Below, in pieces: positions 1 through 6,754 of a stretch of 64,000 nt of DNA. Both the position numbers and the translations under genes were made by a program. The notes under the pieces are model-generated. The model had not been told where the DNA came from. It did not search any database and worked only from the letters and a program-made list of their open reading frames with translations. Every line of letters starts with the position of its first letter. Within the stretch, counting starts at the first letter, position 1. The stretch is from Clostridia bacterium. GTDB taxonomy: Bacteria > Bacillota > Clostridia > Oscillospirales > CAG-272. The stretch is taken from assembly GCA_017443595.1 (NCBI GenBank), contig JAFSYU010000040.1, forward strand, positions 124,001-188,000, read 5' to 3'.

Positions 1-1
1 G

Positions 2-436
2 AAGGGCGACGCGCTGATCTGCGGCTGCGCTTTCGTTTTCAGCTTCCATATCATCACCTGCGATCATTTCGTCAAAAAAGGCAACCCCGTACGCATGTCA
101 GCGATCCAGTTTGCGACAGCGACGGTCATTTCCACCGCCGCCGCGTTCATAGCGGAGCAGCCGAGCATGGATAAGATCATATCCGCCGCCGTGCCGATAC
201 TTTACTGCGGACTTGTTTCCGGCGGCGTTGGATACACGCTTCAGATAGTCGCGCAGAAATTCACCGATCCGACGGTCGCCTCGCTTCTTATGAGTATGGA
301 GTCGGTTTTTGCCGTGATCGCCGGCGTTCTGCTTCTGCACGAGAGCATGAGCGTAAGAGAAATCATAGGCTGCGTCGTGATGTTCGTCGCTATAATACTC
401 GTACAGATCCCGCTGCCGAAGAGGAAAAACACATAG
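2..436 (+). CDS. EamA/DMT-family transporter, C-terminal part (5' end outside window)
   Basis: The reading frame is open from base 2 without a start, so the gene begins upstream of the window. The visible 144 residues look like the second EamA repeat of a drug/metabolite-type permease. A GDAL...CGCAFVFSFH opening helix is followed by a pattern of hydrophobic helices, the SLLMSMESVFAVIAGVLLL helix near the end, and a last helix ending in a short basic tail (PKRKNT). Such ten-helix inner-membrane carriers move amino acids, nucleosides or drugs; the substrate cannot be told from this half. The closing motif, with one helix carrying ESVFA and the next carrying GCVVMFVAIILVQ, is typical of the family. 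The gene is followed after 45 bases by an acetyltransferase on the same strand. Confidence 0.85.
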   Translation, partial: KGDALICGCAFVFSFHIITCDHFVKKGNPVRMSAIQFATATVISTAAAFIAEQPSMDKIISAAVPILYCGLVSGGVGYTLQIVAQKFTDPTVASLLMSMESVFAVIAGVLLLHESMSVREIIGCVVMFVAIILVQIPLPKRKNT

Positions 437-481
437 CGGGCGGCGCCTTGACGGTTTGCACGGAAATACAAGAGGTTATAT

Positions 482-967
482 ATGATCGTACAAAAAAGCG
501 GAAGCAGGGAAATGCTCGGACTGTGGGGATATGAAAGCGCCGAAGAAGCGCCGCCTACGGCAAGATTTTTCTGCCGAAATATAGATTCCGGCAACGCAGT
601 TTTCCATGCGCTATATGACGGCGGCGCGATCGCGGGCGAGCTGTACGTTTTCCGGAAACTGGATGATACCGATTTTGCGGACGGGAAAACGACCGCTTAT
701 CTGTGCGCTTTCCGCGTTGAAAAAGAATACCGCGGAAAAGGGTACGGGAGCCTTCTGATGAATACGGCGCTTGCGGAGCTGAAAAAAGAGGGATTTGAAT
801 ACGCCGCGATAGGCGTCGGGATGACGGAAGAAGCGAACATGAAAATGTATACGCACATGGGTTTCACAACGAAAATAAAGGACTGTTATGCCGACCCCTG
901 CGCAGTTGACGAAAACATGACGCCGAAGCCTGACGAAGGATTCGTTTTGCTGTCAAAGAGGCTGTGA
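482..967 (+). CDS. GNAT-family N-acetyltransferase
   Basis: This 161-residue protein transfers an acetyl group from acetyl-CoA to an unknown amine. The acetyl-CoA loop is seen as RVEKEYRGKGYGSLLM (about residues 78-93), matching the R/Q-x-x-G-x-G/A motif A of the GNAT fold. The later stretch NMKMYTHMGF is the usual motif B, where an N-x-x-x-x-Y pattern precedes the closing strand. The N-terminal part is variable and does not point to a substrate. It is followed by a second, unrelated GNAT after 3 bases, and that one overlaps mnmA, so the three genes are probably one transcript. Some such GNATs acetylate proteins or antibiotics, but nothing here decides. Confidence 0.85.
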   Translation: MIVQKSGSREMLGLWGYESAEEAPPTARFFCRNIDSGNAVFHALYDGGAIAGELYVFRKLDDTDFADGKTTAYLCAFRVEKEYRGKGYGSLLMNTALAELKKEGFEYAAIGVGMTEEANMKMYTHMGFTTKIKDCYADPCAVDENMTPKPDEGFVLLSKRL

Positions 968-970
968 AAA

Positions 971-1567
971 ATGGAAAAGTTTTATTTTGAAGTGCCGGGT
1001 ATAAAAAGAAAAGACGCGGCTGTTGCTTACATAAACGAATTTTTTGAATATGATTCGGAAATAAACGGCGTGGGGGGCTTACGCCGATATCTTGACGACT
1101 ACGAGGGCTGGCTGATAAAGCTTGAAGAAGATTACAAAAGGATACCGAACGGGGAAAAAGTACCGGCACGGACGTATTTTCTGATAAGAGAAAACGACGA
1201 TAAGATCGTAGGTATGATAAACGTGCGCCTTGCTTTGAACGAGAAACTGAGCAAATACGGCGGTCATATCGGCTACAGCATAAGACCTACGGAGCGCGGA
1301 AAAGGCTATAACAAGATAAATCTGTATCTTGCGCTCAAAGTCTGCGATAAATACGGCATAGAAAACGTATTTCTTGACGCGGATCTGCACAATCCCGCGT
1401 CGTGGAAGACTATGGAAGCGTTGGGCGGCGTGAGGATAAGAGAGTATTTTGACGATGAATACGCGCACTGCACTGTCGTTGATTACAGTATCAACGTTAA
1501 AAAAGCGCTTGAAGAACATAAAGAATTTGAGCAGATGACGCTCGGTATAAGAGAAGAGGTAAAATGA
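971..1567 (+). CDS. GNAT-family N-acetyltransferase
   Basis: This 198-residue protein is a second acetyltransferase. Its core reads IGYSIRPTERGKGYNKINLYLAL, in which R-x-x-x-R-G-K-G-Y is the pyrophosphate-binding loop of the GNAT fold. The segment HNPASWKTMEALGG is the N-x-x-S motif B typical of RimJ/RimL-like and YjdJ-like members. The N-terminal 70 residues are charged and probably form the substrate lid. It starts 3 bases after the preceding acetyltransferase and its stop overlaps the mnmA start by 4 bases (ATGA), so translation is likely coupled. Linkage to mnmA is common by chance in Clostridia; no tRNA acetylation role is claimed. Confidence 0.85.
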   Translation: MEKFYFEVPGIKRKDAAVAYINEFFEYDSEINGVGGLRRYLDDYEGWLIKLEEDYKRIPNGEKVPARTYFLIRENDDKIVGMINVRLALNEKLSKYGGHIGYSIRPTERGKGYNKINLYLALKVCDKYGIENVFLDADLHNPASWKTMEALGGVRIREYFDDEYAHCTVVDYSINVKKALEEHKEFEQMTLGIREEVK

Positions 1568-2640
1568 TGCCCGGGGTAATAGTCGGAATGTCCGGCGGCG
1601 TGGACAGCGCTGTCGCGGCGTATCTTTTAAAGCAGCAGGGATACGACGTTATCGGCGTCACTCTGCGCAGCTGGCAGAGCGAGGACGGGGAAGAGAGCCG
1701 CTGCTGTGAGATAGACGACGCGAGGGAGACCGCGCGCATTTTAGGCATACCGTTTTACGCTTTCAACTGCACGCTTGATTTTGAAAACAAGGTAATAAAG
1801 CCTTTTATAGACGATTATCTGCACGGATTTACGCCCAATCCGTGCGTTATCTGCAACCGGGAAATAAAATGGGAGCGGCTTTTGTATCACGCCGACGTAC
1901 TGCAGGCGGACTTTGTCGCCACGGGACACTACGCGGCTGTCGTCAAGCTTGATAACGGCAGATACACGGTAAAAAAAGCGCTTCACGCCGAAAAAGACCA
2001 GACGTATATGCTTTACAGACTGACGCAGAAACAGCTTGAGCGGACGCTCATGCCGCTTGCCGGATATTCAAAACAGGAAGTAAGAAAGATAGCGGAGCAG
2101 GCGGGGCTGCGGGTCGCGTCAAAACCGGATTCGCAGGAGATCTGCTTTGTGACAGACGGCGATTACGCTGATTTTATATGCGCTCATACGACTGCGGAAA
2201 TTCCCGGAGAGGGCAATTACGTAGACGAAAACGGCAAGATCTTAGGCAGACACAAAGGCATAATCCACTACACCGTCGGGCAGAGAAAAGGGCTCGGCAT
2301 AGCGCTCGGTCACCCGGCGTATATAAAGAAAATATGCGCGGACACGAACGAGATAGTGCTCAGTACCGACGATGATCTCGGGTGCAGAGAGATTATCTGC
2401 AAAGACCTGAATTTCTTAAGCGTACCGGAGCCGGAGGCGGGCGAAAAACTGCACTGTCAGGTTAAGGTCAGATACCGCCACCCGGGAGAGTACGCGACGC
2501 TTGAAAAAACGGACGATAACTGCATGAGGATATCGTTTGATAACCCGGTCCGCTTGGCCGCGCCCGGTCAGTCAGCCGTGTTTTATGACGACGACGGATG
2601 CGTTGTCGGCGGAGGGATAATAACGGAAGTGTTGTTTTGA
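1564..2640 (+). CDS. mnmA: tRNA-specific 2-thiouridylase MnmA
   Basis: MnmA installs the 2-thio group on wobble uridine 34 of tRNAs for Lys, Glu and Gln, using ATP and a persulfide delivered by a cysteine desulfurase. The PP-loop SGGVDS lies at residues 10-15. The catalytic cysteine is in NPCVICN (Cys94), and the partner cysteine is Cys194 in the SQEICFV segment. The stretch around FVATGHYA and the C-terminal beta-barrel with HYTVGQRKGLG are also typical. The 358-residue length is normal. Cys97 adds a C-x-x-C arrangement. The start overlaps the preceding acetyltransferase stop by four bases. Assignment is firm. Confidence 0.97.
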   Translation: MMPGVIVGMSGGVDSAVAAYLLKQQGYDVIGVTLRSWQSEDGEESRCCEIDDARETARILGIPFYAFNCTLDFENKVIKPFIDDYLHGFTPNPCVICNREIKWERLLYHADVLQADFVATGHYAAVVKLDNGRYTVKKALHAEKDQTYMLYRLTQKQLERTLMPLAGYSKQEVRKIAEQAGLRVASKPDSQEICFVTDGDYADFICAHTTAEIPGEGNYVDENGKILGRHKGIIHYTVGQRKGLGIALGHPAYIKKICADTNEIVLSTDDDLGCREIICKDLNFLSVPEPEAGEKLHCQVKVRYRHPGEYATLEKTDDNCMRISFDNPVRLAAPGQSAVFYDDDGCVVGGGIITEVLF

Positions 2641-2795
2641 CACGCTGCGCAAAACGCAGCATATCGCAATGCGTCAGCATTATATCGCATATGAGAAGTA
2701 AATATAAATGGTCCCTTGTGGGACGCGATATGCCTTCGGCGCGATATATCTTCGATGCGATATATCCCTTACGGGACGTGAATAGGAGAAAACGA
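2641..2795. repeat. GATAT-box intergenic repeat
   Basis: The 155 bases between mnmA and the next gene are made of short modules: variants of GCGATATATC separated by small inverted repeats such as CCTTCGGCG, CTTCGATG and CCCTTACGGG. The pattern resembles short interspersed palindromic repeats common in the intergenic regions of gut Clostridia. An upstream extension of the next reading frame runs through it but has no coding character. It ends at the ribosome-binding site (AGGAG) of the following gene. Whether it is transcribed or structural is unknown. Confidence 0.6.
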
Positions 2796-4139
2796 ATGAA
2801 AATATATGAATACCCGCCGGAAAAGCTTGTAGGAAAAAGGTTTGAATGCAGCTGCGGATATACTCACTATTCGACTGTAAAAGGCATTTCCGTTTGCGAC
2901 GGCGCGATAAACGAACTGCCGGAAACGGTCAAAGCTATTGGCACGGACACGGTTTTTATTGTTGCGGATGAAAATACTTTTGCGGCGGCGGGGAATACGG
3001 CGGTGACGCTTCTTGAAAAGGCCGGCATAAAATGCAAAGTCTGTCTTATAAAAGCCGATAATGGCTTTGACCGGCCCGAACCGACGGAAAAAGCGCTGGG
3101 CAATATAGTAATGAGCTATGACGCGTCGTGCGGAGCGGTTATTGGCGTAGGCGGCGGCGTGGTGAACGATCTTTGCAAGCTGCTGTCAAACACGGCGCGC
3201 ATACCGTATATCTACGTTCCGACCTGCGCTTCAATGGACGGTTATACGTCAGATTCCGCGTCTGTGATATATAACGGCGTAAAAACGTCCGTCAAATGCA
3301 AATGCCCGGACTATCTTATATGCGATACGGATATCATCTCAAAAGCGCCGAAAAAACTGCTTCTTGCAGGCATCGGCGATATGTGCGCGAAGACCGTGTC
3401 TATATGTGAATGGCGCATAAGCAATCTCATTACAGGCGAGCATTACTGCGATGACGTTGCGGAAATAATGAGAAGGTGTTTTAAAGCCGCGACAGACAAT
3501 GCGGAAACGGCGATCGGCGGCGACAAAAATGCTGTAAAAGAGATAGTATACGGGCTTATAACGGTCGGCATGGCTATGACTTACGCAAAGTCTTCGCGTC
3601 CCGCGTCCGGCGTTGAGCATTATTATTCTCACCTTTGGGATATGCGCTGCCTTGAAGAGAACAGACAGTGCGAGCTGCACGGCATACAGGTCGGCGTCGG
3701 CACTTGTCTGACGCTTAAAAAATATGAAAAACTGAAAAAAACAACGCCGGACAAGGAAAAGGCGCTGTTAAGTATAAACTCTTTTGATAAACAGGCGTGG
3801 GAGCGCGGCGTGCGTAAATACTTCGGCTCGTCGGCAGAGAGCATTATCGCGCTTGAAGATAAAGAGGGAAAGTACGATAAGCAAAAATGCGCGTCAAGGC
3901 TTGATATAATAGTTGATAAATGGGACGAGATACTAAAGATAATTGAACAGGAACTGATCCCGTACGGCAAACTTGAAGCGCTGTTTAAAAAGATCGGTCA
4001 TCCGACGACGCCCGGGGAAATCGGCGAAAGCGACGAGAGCGCGGCAAAAGCGTTTCTTCACACGTCGGATATAAGAGATAAATACATATTGTCAAGACTG
4101 CTTTACGATACGGGAGAAACGGAACCGGGCGATCAGTGA
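2796..4139 (+). CDS. egsA: sn-glycerol-1-phosphate dehydrogenase, AraM/EgsA type
   Basis: This 447-residue protein belongs to the iron-alcohol-dehydrogenase superfamily, in the branch that reduces dihydroxyacetone phosphate to sn-glycerol 1-phosphate (archaeal EgsA, Bacillus AraM). Evidence includes the nucleotide-binding GVGGGVVND, the branch-specific VPTCASMDGYTSDSA, the metal region GIGDMCAK, and SRPASGVEHYYSH followed by CELHGIQVG, which supply the Asp and His metal ligands. The ATG at 2796 was chosen because AGGAG precedes it and the family begins there; upstream the frame crosses a repeat. The first 25 residues carry a C-x-C-G-Y-T-H stretch also found in bacterial members. The gene ends inside a terminator hairpin shared with the convergent exporter gene. 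Function in Bacteria is less certain than in Archaea. Confidence 0.85.
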   Translation: MKIYEYPPEKLVGKRFECSCGYTHYSTVKGISVCDGAINELPETVKAIGTDTVFIVADENTFAAAGNTAVTLLEKAGIKCKVCLIKADNGFDRPEPTEKALGNIVMSYDASCGAVIGVGGGVVNDLCKLLSNTARIPYIYVPTCASMDGYTSDSASVIYNGVKTSVKCKCPDYLICDTDIISKAPKKLLLAGIGDMCAKTVSICEWRISNLITGEHYCDDVAEIMRRCFKAATDNAETAIGGDKNAVKEIVYGLITVGMAMTYAKSSRPASGVEHYYSHLWDMRCLEENRQCELHGIQVGVGTCLTLKKYEKLKKTTPDKEKALLSINSFDKQAWERGVRKYFGSSAESIIALEDKEGKYDKQKCASRLDIIVDKWDEILKIIEQELIPYGKLEALFKKIGHPTTPGEIGESDESAAKAFLHTSDIRDKYILSRLLYDTGETEPGDQ

Positions 4140-4146
4140 TCGCCCG
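4126..4146. terminator. Intrinsic terminator shared by convergent genes, containing both stop codons
   Basis: CGGGCGATCA at 4126-4135 pairs perfectly with TGATCGCCCG at 4137-4146. On the plus strand it is followed by TTGTTTT. The TGA of the plus-strand dehydrogenase (4137-4139) and the TGA of the minus-strand exporter gene (4133-4135) both lie in the stem. Confidence 0.8.
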
Positions 4147-4585
4147 TTGTTTTATGTGTTTTTTTTCTGTGTATCGGCACGGCGATAACGACGATGATCC
4201 CGAGAACTATCGCAAAAGCGAGCTTCAGCGTAAGAAAAGCGTATTCACCGGCTTTTGCCATATCGTTTGTGACAAAGTAATACGCCGTGTAATATATTGC
4301 GGAGCCGGGAGCCAGAGGTATTACGCCCGGTATAAGAAGTATTGTGAAAGGGCATTTTCTTATGATCGCGAACACGCGCGATAAAAGCGATATTATGACC
4401 GCCGCCGCAAACGTGGCGACAACGGGTCCCGCCGGGCCGTTGAGCAGTATATACGTGCCCCAGCTGACAACGCCGATAAGCCCGCAGAAAAGCATATGCT
4501 TTTTAGGTATATTGAAAACGATGCAGAAGCCGACCGTTGCGGCAAATGAAAAAACGAGGTGCAGAAGTATTTCAAAAAAACTCAT
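4133..4585 (-). CDS. Threonine/serine exporter, small subunit (ThrE C-terminal half, DUF3815)
   Basis: This 150-residue, four-helix integral membrane protein resembles the C-terminal half of the ThrE amino-acid exporter. The family features seen are an N-terminal LLHLVFSFAATVGFCIVF helix, the short PKKHM turn, and the loop IPGVIPLAPGSAIYY between the later helices. In many Clostridia the ThrE exporter is encoded as two proteins, a large N-terminal piece and this small one. Here the partner lies 9 bases upstream on the same strand. The two probably form one complex that exports small hydroxylated amino acids such as threonine or serine; the substrate is inferred from the family only. Confidence 0.88.
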   Translation of the reverse strand: MSFFEILLHLVFSFAATVGFCIVFNIPKKHMLFCGLIGVVSWGTYILLNGPAGPVVATFAAAVIISLLSRVFAIIRKCPFTILLIPGVIPLAPGSAIYYTAYYFVTNDMAKAGEYAFLTLKLAFAIVLGIIVVIAVPIHRKKTHKTTGDH

Positions 4586-4594
4586 ATCCGCCTC

Positions 4595-5380
4595 CTATAT
4601 TATTCCGAACTGTGTGAATACGGCTATCGTCGCGCCAACGCCCACGGCTATGCCGGCGGCGACGACTATCGCGTCTATCATCCTTATAGCTCCGGAGATG
4701 TAATCGCCCGCGGCTATATCGCGTATGGCGTTTACGAATGAAACTCCGGGTATAAGCGGCATTATTGCGCCTATTATTGCCATGTTCATATTGACTCCGG
4801 GGATTATCTTGGTAAAACCTATCGTCAGAAGCGCGAGGATACAGCCGCATATCGCGTTTGTCAGAAGCTTTGAAAGCTTTGTCCTGTCAAGAAGTATGAA
4901 AATATAGTAATAACTGAAACCTATCACGGCGGCGAGCAGAGTGTCTGTATAACTGCCGCCGAACAGAAAACTGAAAGCGCCGGACGCCACGGCTGCCGCG
5001 GCAAGATTTATTATGGGTTTATACGGCTTTGCTTTTTCTATTTCGTCAAGCCGTTTTTCAGCGCCGTCCATATCGCACAGCCCGGCTTCAATGTCGCGTG
5101 AAAGCGTGTTTATCATATCCACTTTGCCTAAGTTTGACGAATTTCTCGGTATCTCGCAGATACGCGTGTAATCTCCCATACCCTCCGGCGCGTCGTCCGC
5201 TGACGCGGATATGAAAATGCCGTTTGTAATTGTAAAAATATCGTATTTGGTAACGCCGAAAGAAGTCATCATATGTTTTACGGTGTCCTCCACACGCGTT
5301 ATATCGGAGCCGGAGCGCAGAAGCATGGTCCCGGCGCGCGCGGTTATGTCTACCGCTTTTTTTATTTCTTTTCCGTTCAT
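4595..5380 (-). CDS. Threonine/serine exporter, large subunit (ThrE N-terminal half, DUF1212)
   Basis: This 261-residue protein corresponds to the N-terminal ThrE domain. A cytoplasmic segment of about 120 residues begins with the helix DITARAGTMLLRSGSDITRVEDTV, as is typical of the family, and is followed by five predicted membrane helices. Family loops visible are INLAAAAVASGAFSFLFGGS and the motif GAIMPLIPGVSFVNAIRD near the end. With the small subunit 9 bases downstream it forms the complete exporter. Its start lies only 16 bases downstream of a phage-type repressor gene on the same strand, so the exporter may share a transcript with that regulator. AGAGG precedes the chosen ATG. Confidence 0.9.
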   Translation of the reverse strand: MNGKEIKKAVDITARAGTMLLRSGSDITRVEDTVKHMMTSFGVTKYDIFTITNGIFISASADDAPEGMGDYTRICEIPRNSSNLGKVDMINTLSRDIEAGLCDMDGAEKRLDEIEKAKPYKPIINLAAAAVASGAFSFLFGGSYTDTLLAAVIGFSYYYIFILLDRTKLSKLLTNAICGCILALLTIGFTKIIPGVNMNMAIIGAIMPLIPGVSFVNAIRDIAAGDYISGAIRMIDAIVVAAGIAVGVGATIAVFTQFGII

Positions 5381-5396
5381 TATAAAGCCTCTGTAT

Positions 5397-6014
5397 CTAC
5401 AAAAGTTTTTTCTTTACTTCAATTGCAACTCCGAGTATTGCCGCGTCTCCGCGCTCAAAATCAGCGGAGGAGAGGATAAACGGCTGATATGACGGATTTT
5501 CCGGCATGAGTATGACCGTGCCGTTCTGATTCCTGTATCTTTTCAGCGTCGCGTACTCGTTATCCACAAGGCAGACGACGATCTGCCCGTCGTCCGCGTA
5601 GTTCTGTTTGTGCACGAGAACGAGCGAGCCGTCGGTTATGCCGGCGCCTATCATGCTGTCGCCTTCAACTTTTAAATAAAAATATTCGTCCGGGTCGTCA
5701 ACGTCCGCGTATTCCGTGCCTTCGCGCTGTTCTTCCGCGTTTATCGGCACGCCCGCCTTTATCGTTCCTAAGACGGGTATGCGTTTGTGATTTCCGTAAG
5801 AGGCGCCGTGCGCGGAGCCGTCCGCTATCAGTCTGTCTACGGAAATATTGAAATACGACGCTATCTGCGGCAGGCGCTTCGTGTACGATCTGCTCTTGCC
5901 GCTTTTCCAGTCTCCGACAGTTGACGGACAGAGCCCGAGCGCCTCCGTAAATCTTCTCTGACTGCCTTTTTTCGTGCCTATCAGAATGAGGATGTTTTCA
6001 AGTGTTTTATCCAT
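5397..6014 (-). CDS. XRE-family repressor with S24 self-cleaving peptidase domain
   Basis: This 205-residue protein combines a lambda-CI-like helix-turn-helix (about residues 15-65) with a LexA/CI-type S24 domain. The self-cleavage site Ala87-Gly88 (in KAGVP), the nucleophile Ser120 (in GDSM) and the catalytic Lys158 (in ATLKR) are all present, so RecA-stimulated autocleavage after DNA damage is expected. The DNA-binding domain is XRE type, not the winged helix of true LexA. It is divergent from a phage structural operon and separated from it by a region with a consensus promoter and inverted half-sites, so it most likely represses that operon. Downstream, after 16 bases, comes the ThrE exporter on the same strand. 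It could instead be a host regulator of the HdiR kind. Confidence 0.92.
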   Translation of the reverse strand: MDKTLENILILIGTKKGSQRRFTEALGLCPSTVGDWKSGKSRSYTKRLPQIASYFNISVDRLIADGSAHGASYGNHKRIPVLGTIKAGVPINAEEQREGTEYADVDDPDEYFYLKVEGDSMIGAGITDGSLVLVHKQNYADDGQIVVCLVDNEYATLKRYRNQNGTVILMPENPSYQPFILSSADFERGDAAILGVAIEVKKKLL

Positions 6015-6036
6015 AAAAACCGCCTTGTTTGAAAAA

Positions 6037-6119
6037 ATGTTCGCAAATTGCGAATTTTAGGCTTGACAAAACCGGTAAAATGTGGTATAATGTAGCCATC
6101 AACGGAGATCCGCGAACAT
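6037..6119 (+). promoter_or_regulatory. Phage operon promoter with flanking repressor half-sites
   Basis: TTGACA at 6063-6068 and TATAAT at 6086-6091 are separated by 17 bases, a perfect sigma-A consensus reading into the structural operon. The inverted half-sites ATGTTCGC (6037-6044) and GCGAACAT (6112-6119) flank it. The left one is also part of the palindrome TTCGCAAATTGCGAA (6040-6054), which abuts the -35 element and lies just before the repressor start. This is the expected layout of a repressor operator between divergent genes. Confidence 0.8.
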
Positions 6120-6219
6120 ACATATATTATCACATACTTTTCATGTTGTCAAGAAGTATTTGAAAAAAAGCGGTGAAACGTATGATAATTTAATTCAAGG
6201 AGGGGTGCGCACAACCTAA

Positions 6220-6450
6220 ATGTCAAAAAGCAATAACGTACAGTCACGGTTTTTCCGTGACGATGAAAATTTTAGAACGAACAAATGTTCGTTATGTGGA
6301 GACTGCGACGCGGAAGATTACATTTACGCGGACGGATATACGATCTGTTCGCAGTGTGCGGAGCAGATGGACCTGCAGGATATAATGGATCTGTTCGGTT
6401 ACGAAAGCGTATCTGAGCTTATTGAAGCTCTAAACGGCAATGAAGTATAA
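6220..6450 (+). CDS. Small zinc-ribbon-like protein, first gene of the phage operon
   Basis: This 76-residue protein has no assigned family. It contains two metal-binding knuckles, CSLCGDC at about residue 24 and ICSQC at about residue 43, spaced as in a treble-clef or zinc-ribbon fold. An acidic helical C-terminus (LQDIMDLFGYESVSELIEAL) follows. The ribosome-binding site AAGGAGGGG lies 14 bases before the ATG, further than usual. It overlaps the next gene by 11 bases. Position directly before the packaging genes suggests a DNA-binding or regulatory role, for example in packaging or late transcription, but this is guesswork. A LexA-like box is embedded in its 5' coding region. Confidence 0.75.
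   Translation: MSKSNNVQSRFFRDDENFRTNKCSLCGDCDAEDYIYADGYTICSQCAEQMDLQDIMDLFGYESVSELIEALNGNEV
6278..6291. promoter_or_regulatory. LexA-like (Cheo) box within the first phage gene
   Basis: CGAACAAATGTTCG fits the Gram-positive SOS-box consensus CGAACRNRYGTTYG exactly, and the symmetry extends to AACGAAC...GTTCGTT. It lies inside the coding sequence of the zinc-ribbon gene, about 180 bases after the presumed transcription start, and shares its CGAACA half-site with the operator upstream. It could be a roadblock operator for host LexA or for the S24 repressor, or it could be chance. Confidence 0.5.
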
Positions 6451-6754
6451 ATATTTATCAAAAGCCGAGCAATACGCAGAAGAATGCAGAGAAAAAAACA
6501 TGCTTGCAAACAAAGCGGGATTTTTAAGGCGCAACAGACTTGCGCCGCACGTCTTTGAGGAGTACTGCAAAGAAAACCGCGACGAAGCGGAACTGATAGA
6601 CGCGGTGTTTGAAGACGAGGCGCTGAACGCCGGAGCCAAAAATCTCTCTGCCACGGTCCTTAATTTATATCTGAAAAACCTTTTTGAAAAAGGTGAAAAA
6701 GACGGAGCAGGTATAAGCGTTATAAGCCTTACGGACGAAGAGGACGCGGTTTGA
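6440..6754 (+). CDS. Unknown small protein, possible small terminase subunit
   Basis: This 104-residue, mostly helical and highly charged protein sits immediately upstream of the large terminase and overlaps its start by four bases (TTGA). That position is normal for the small terminase subunit, which recognises the DNA to be packaged. However, I do not see the helix-turn-helix usual for TerS: the sequence is a series of acidic amphipathic helices (LSKAEQYAEECREKN, LIDAVFEDEALNAGAKN) with a disordered acidic end. If this is TerS it is short and divergent, and packaging specificity might be weak. It may instead be an unrelated early protein. Confidence 0.6.
   Translation: MKYKYLSKAEQYAEECREKNMLANKAGFLRRNRLAPHVFEEYCKENRDEAELIDAVFEDEALNAGAKNLSATVLNLYLKNLFEKGEKDGAGISVISLTDEEDAV

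Noticed and set aside
2598..2795. Upstream extension of the glycerol-1-phosphate dehydrogenase frame
   Set aside because: It runs through a palindromic repeat; the ATG at 2796 has a ribosome-binding site and matches the family start.
5397..6014. The S24 protein as the host LexA
   Set aside because: Its DNA-binding domain is of the XRE type and not the LexA winged helix, although the self-cleavage residues are shared. The nearby LexA-like box keeps a role for LexA open.
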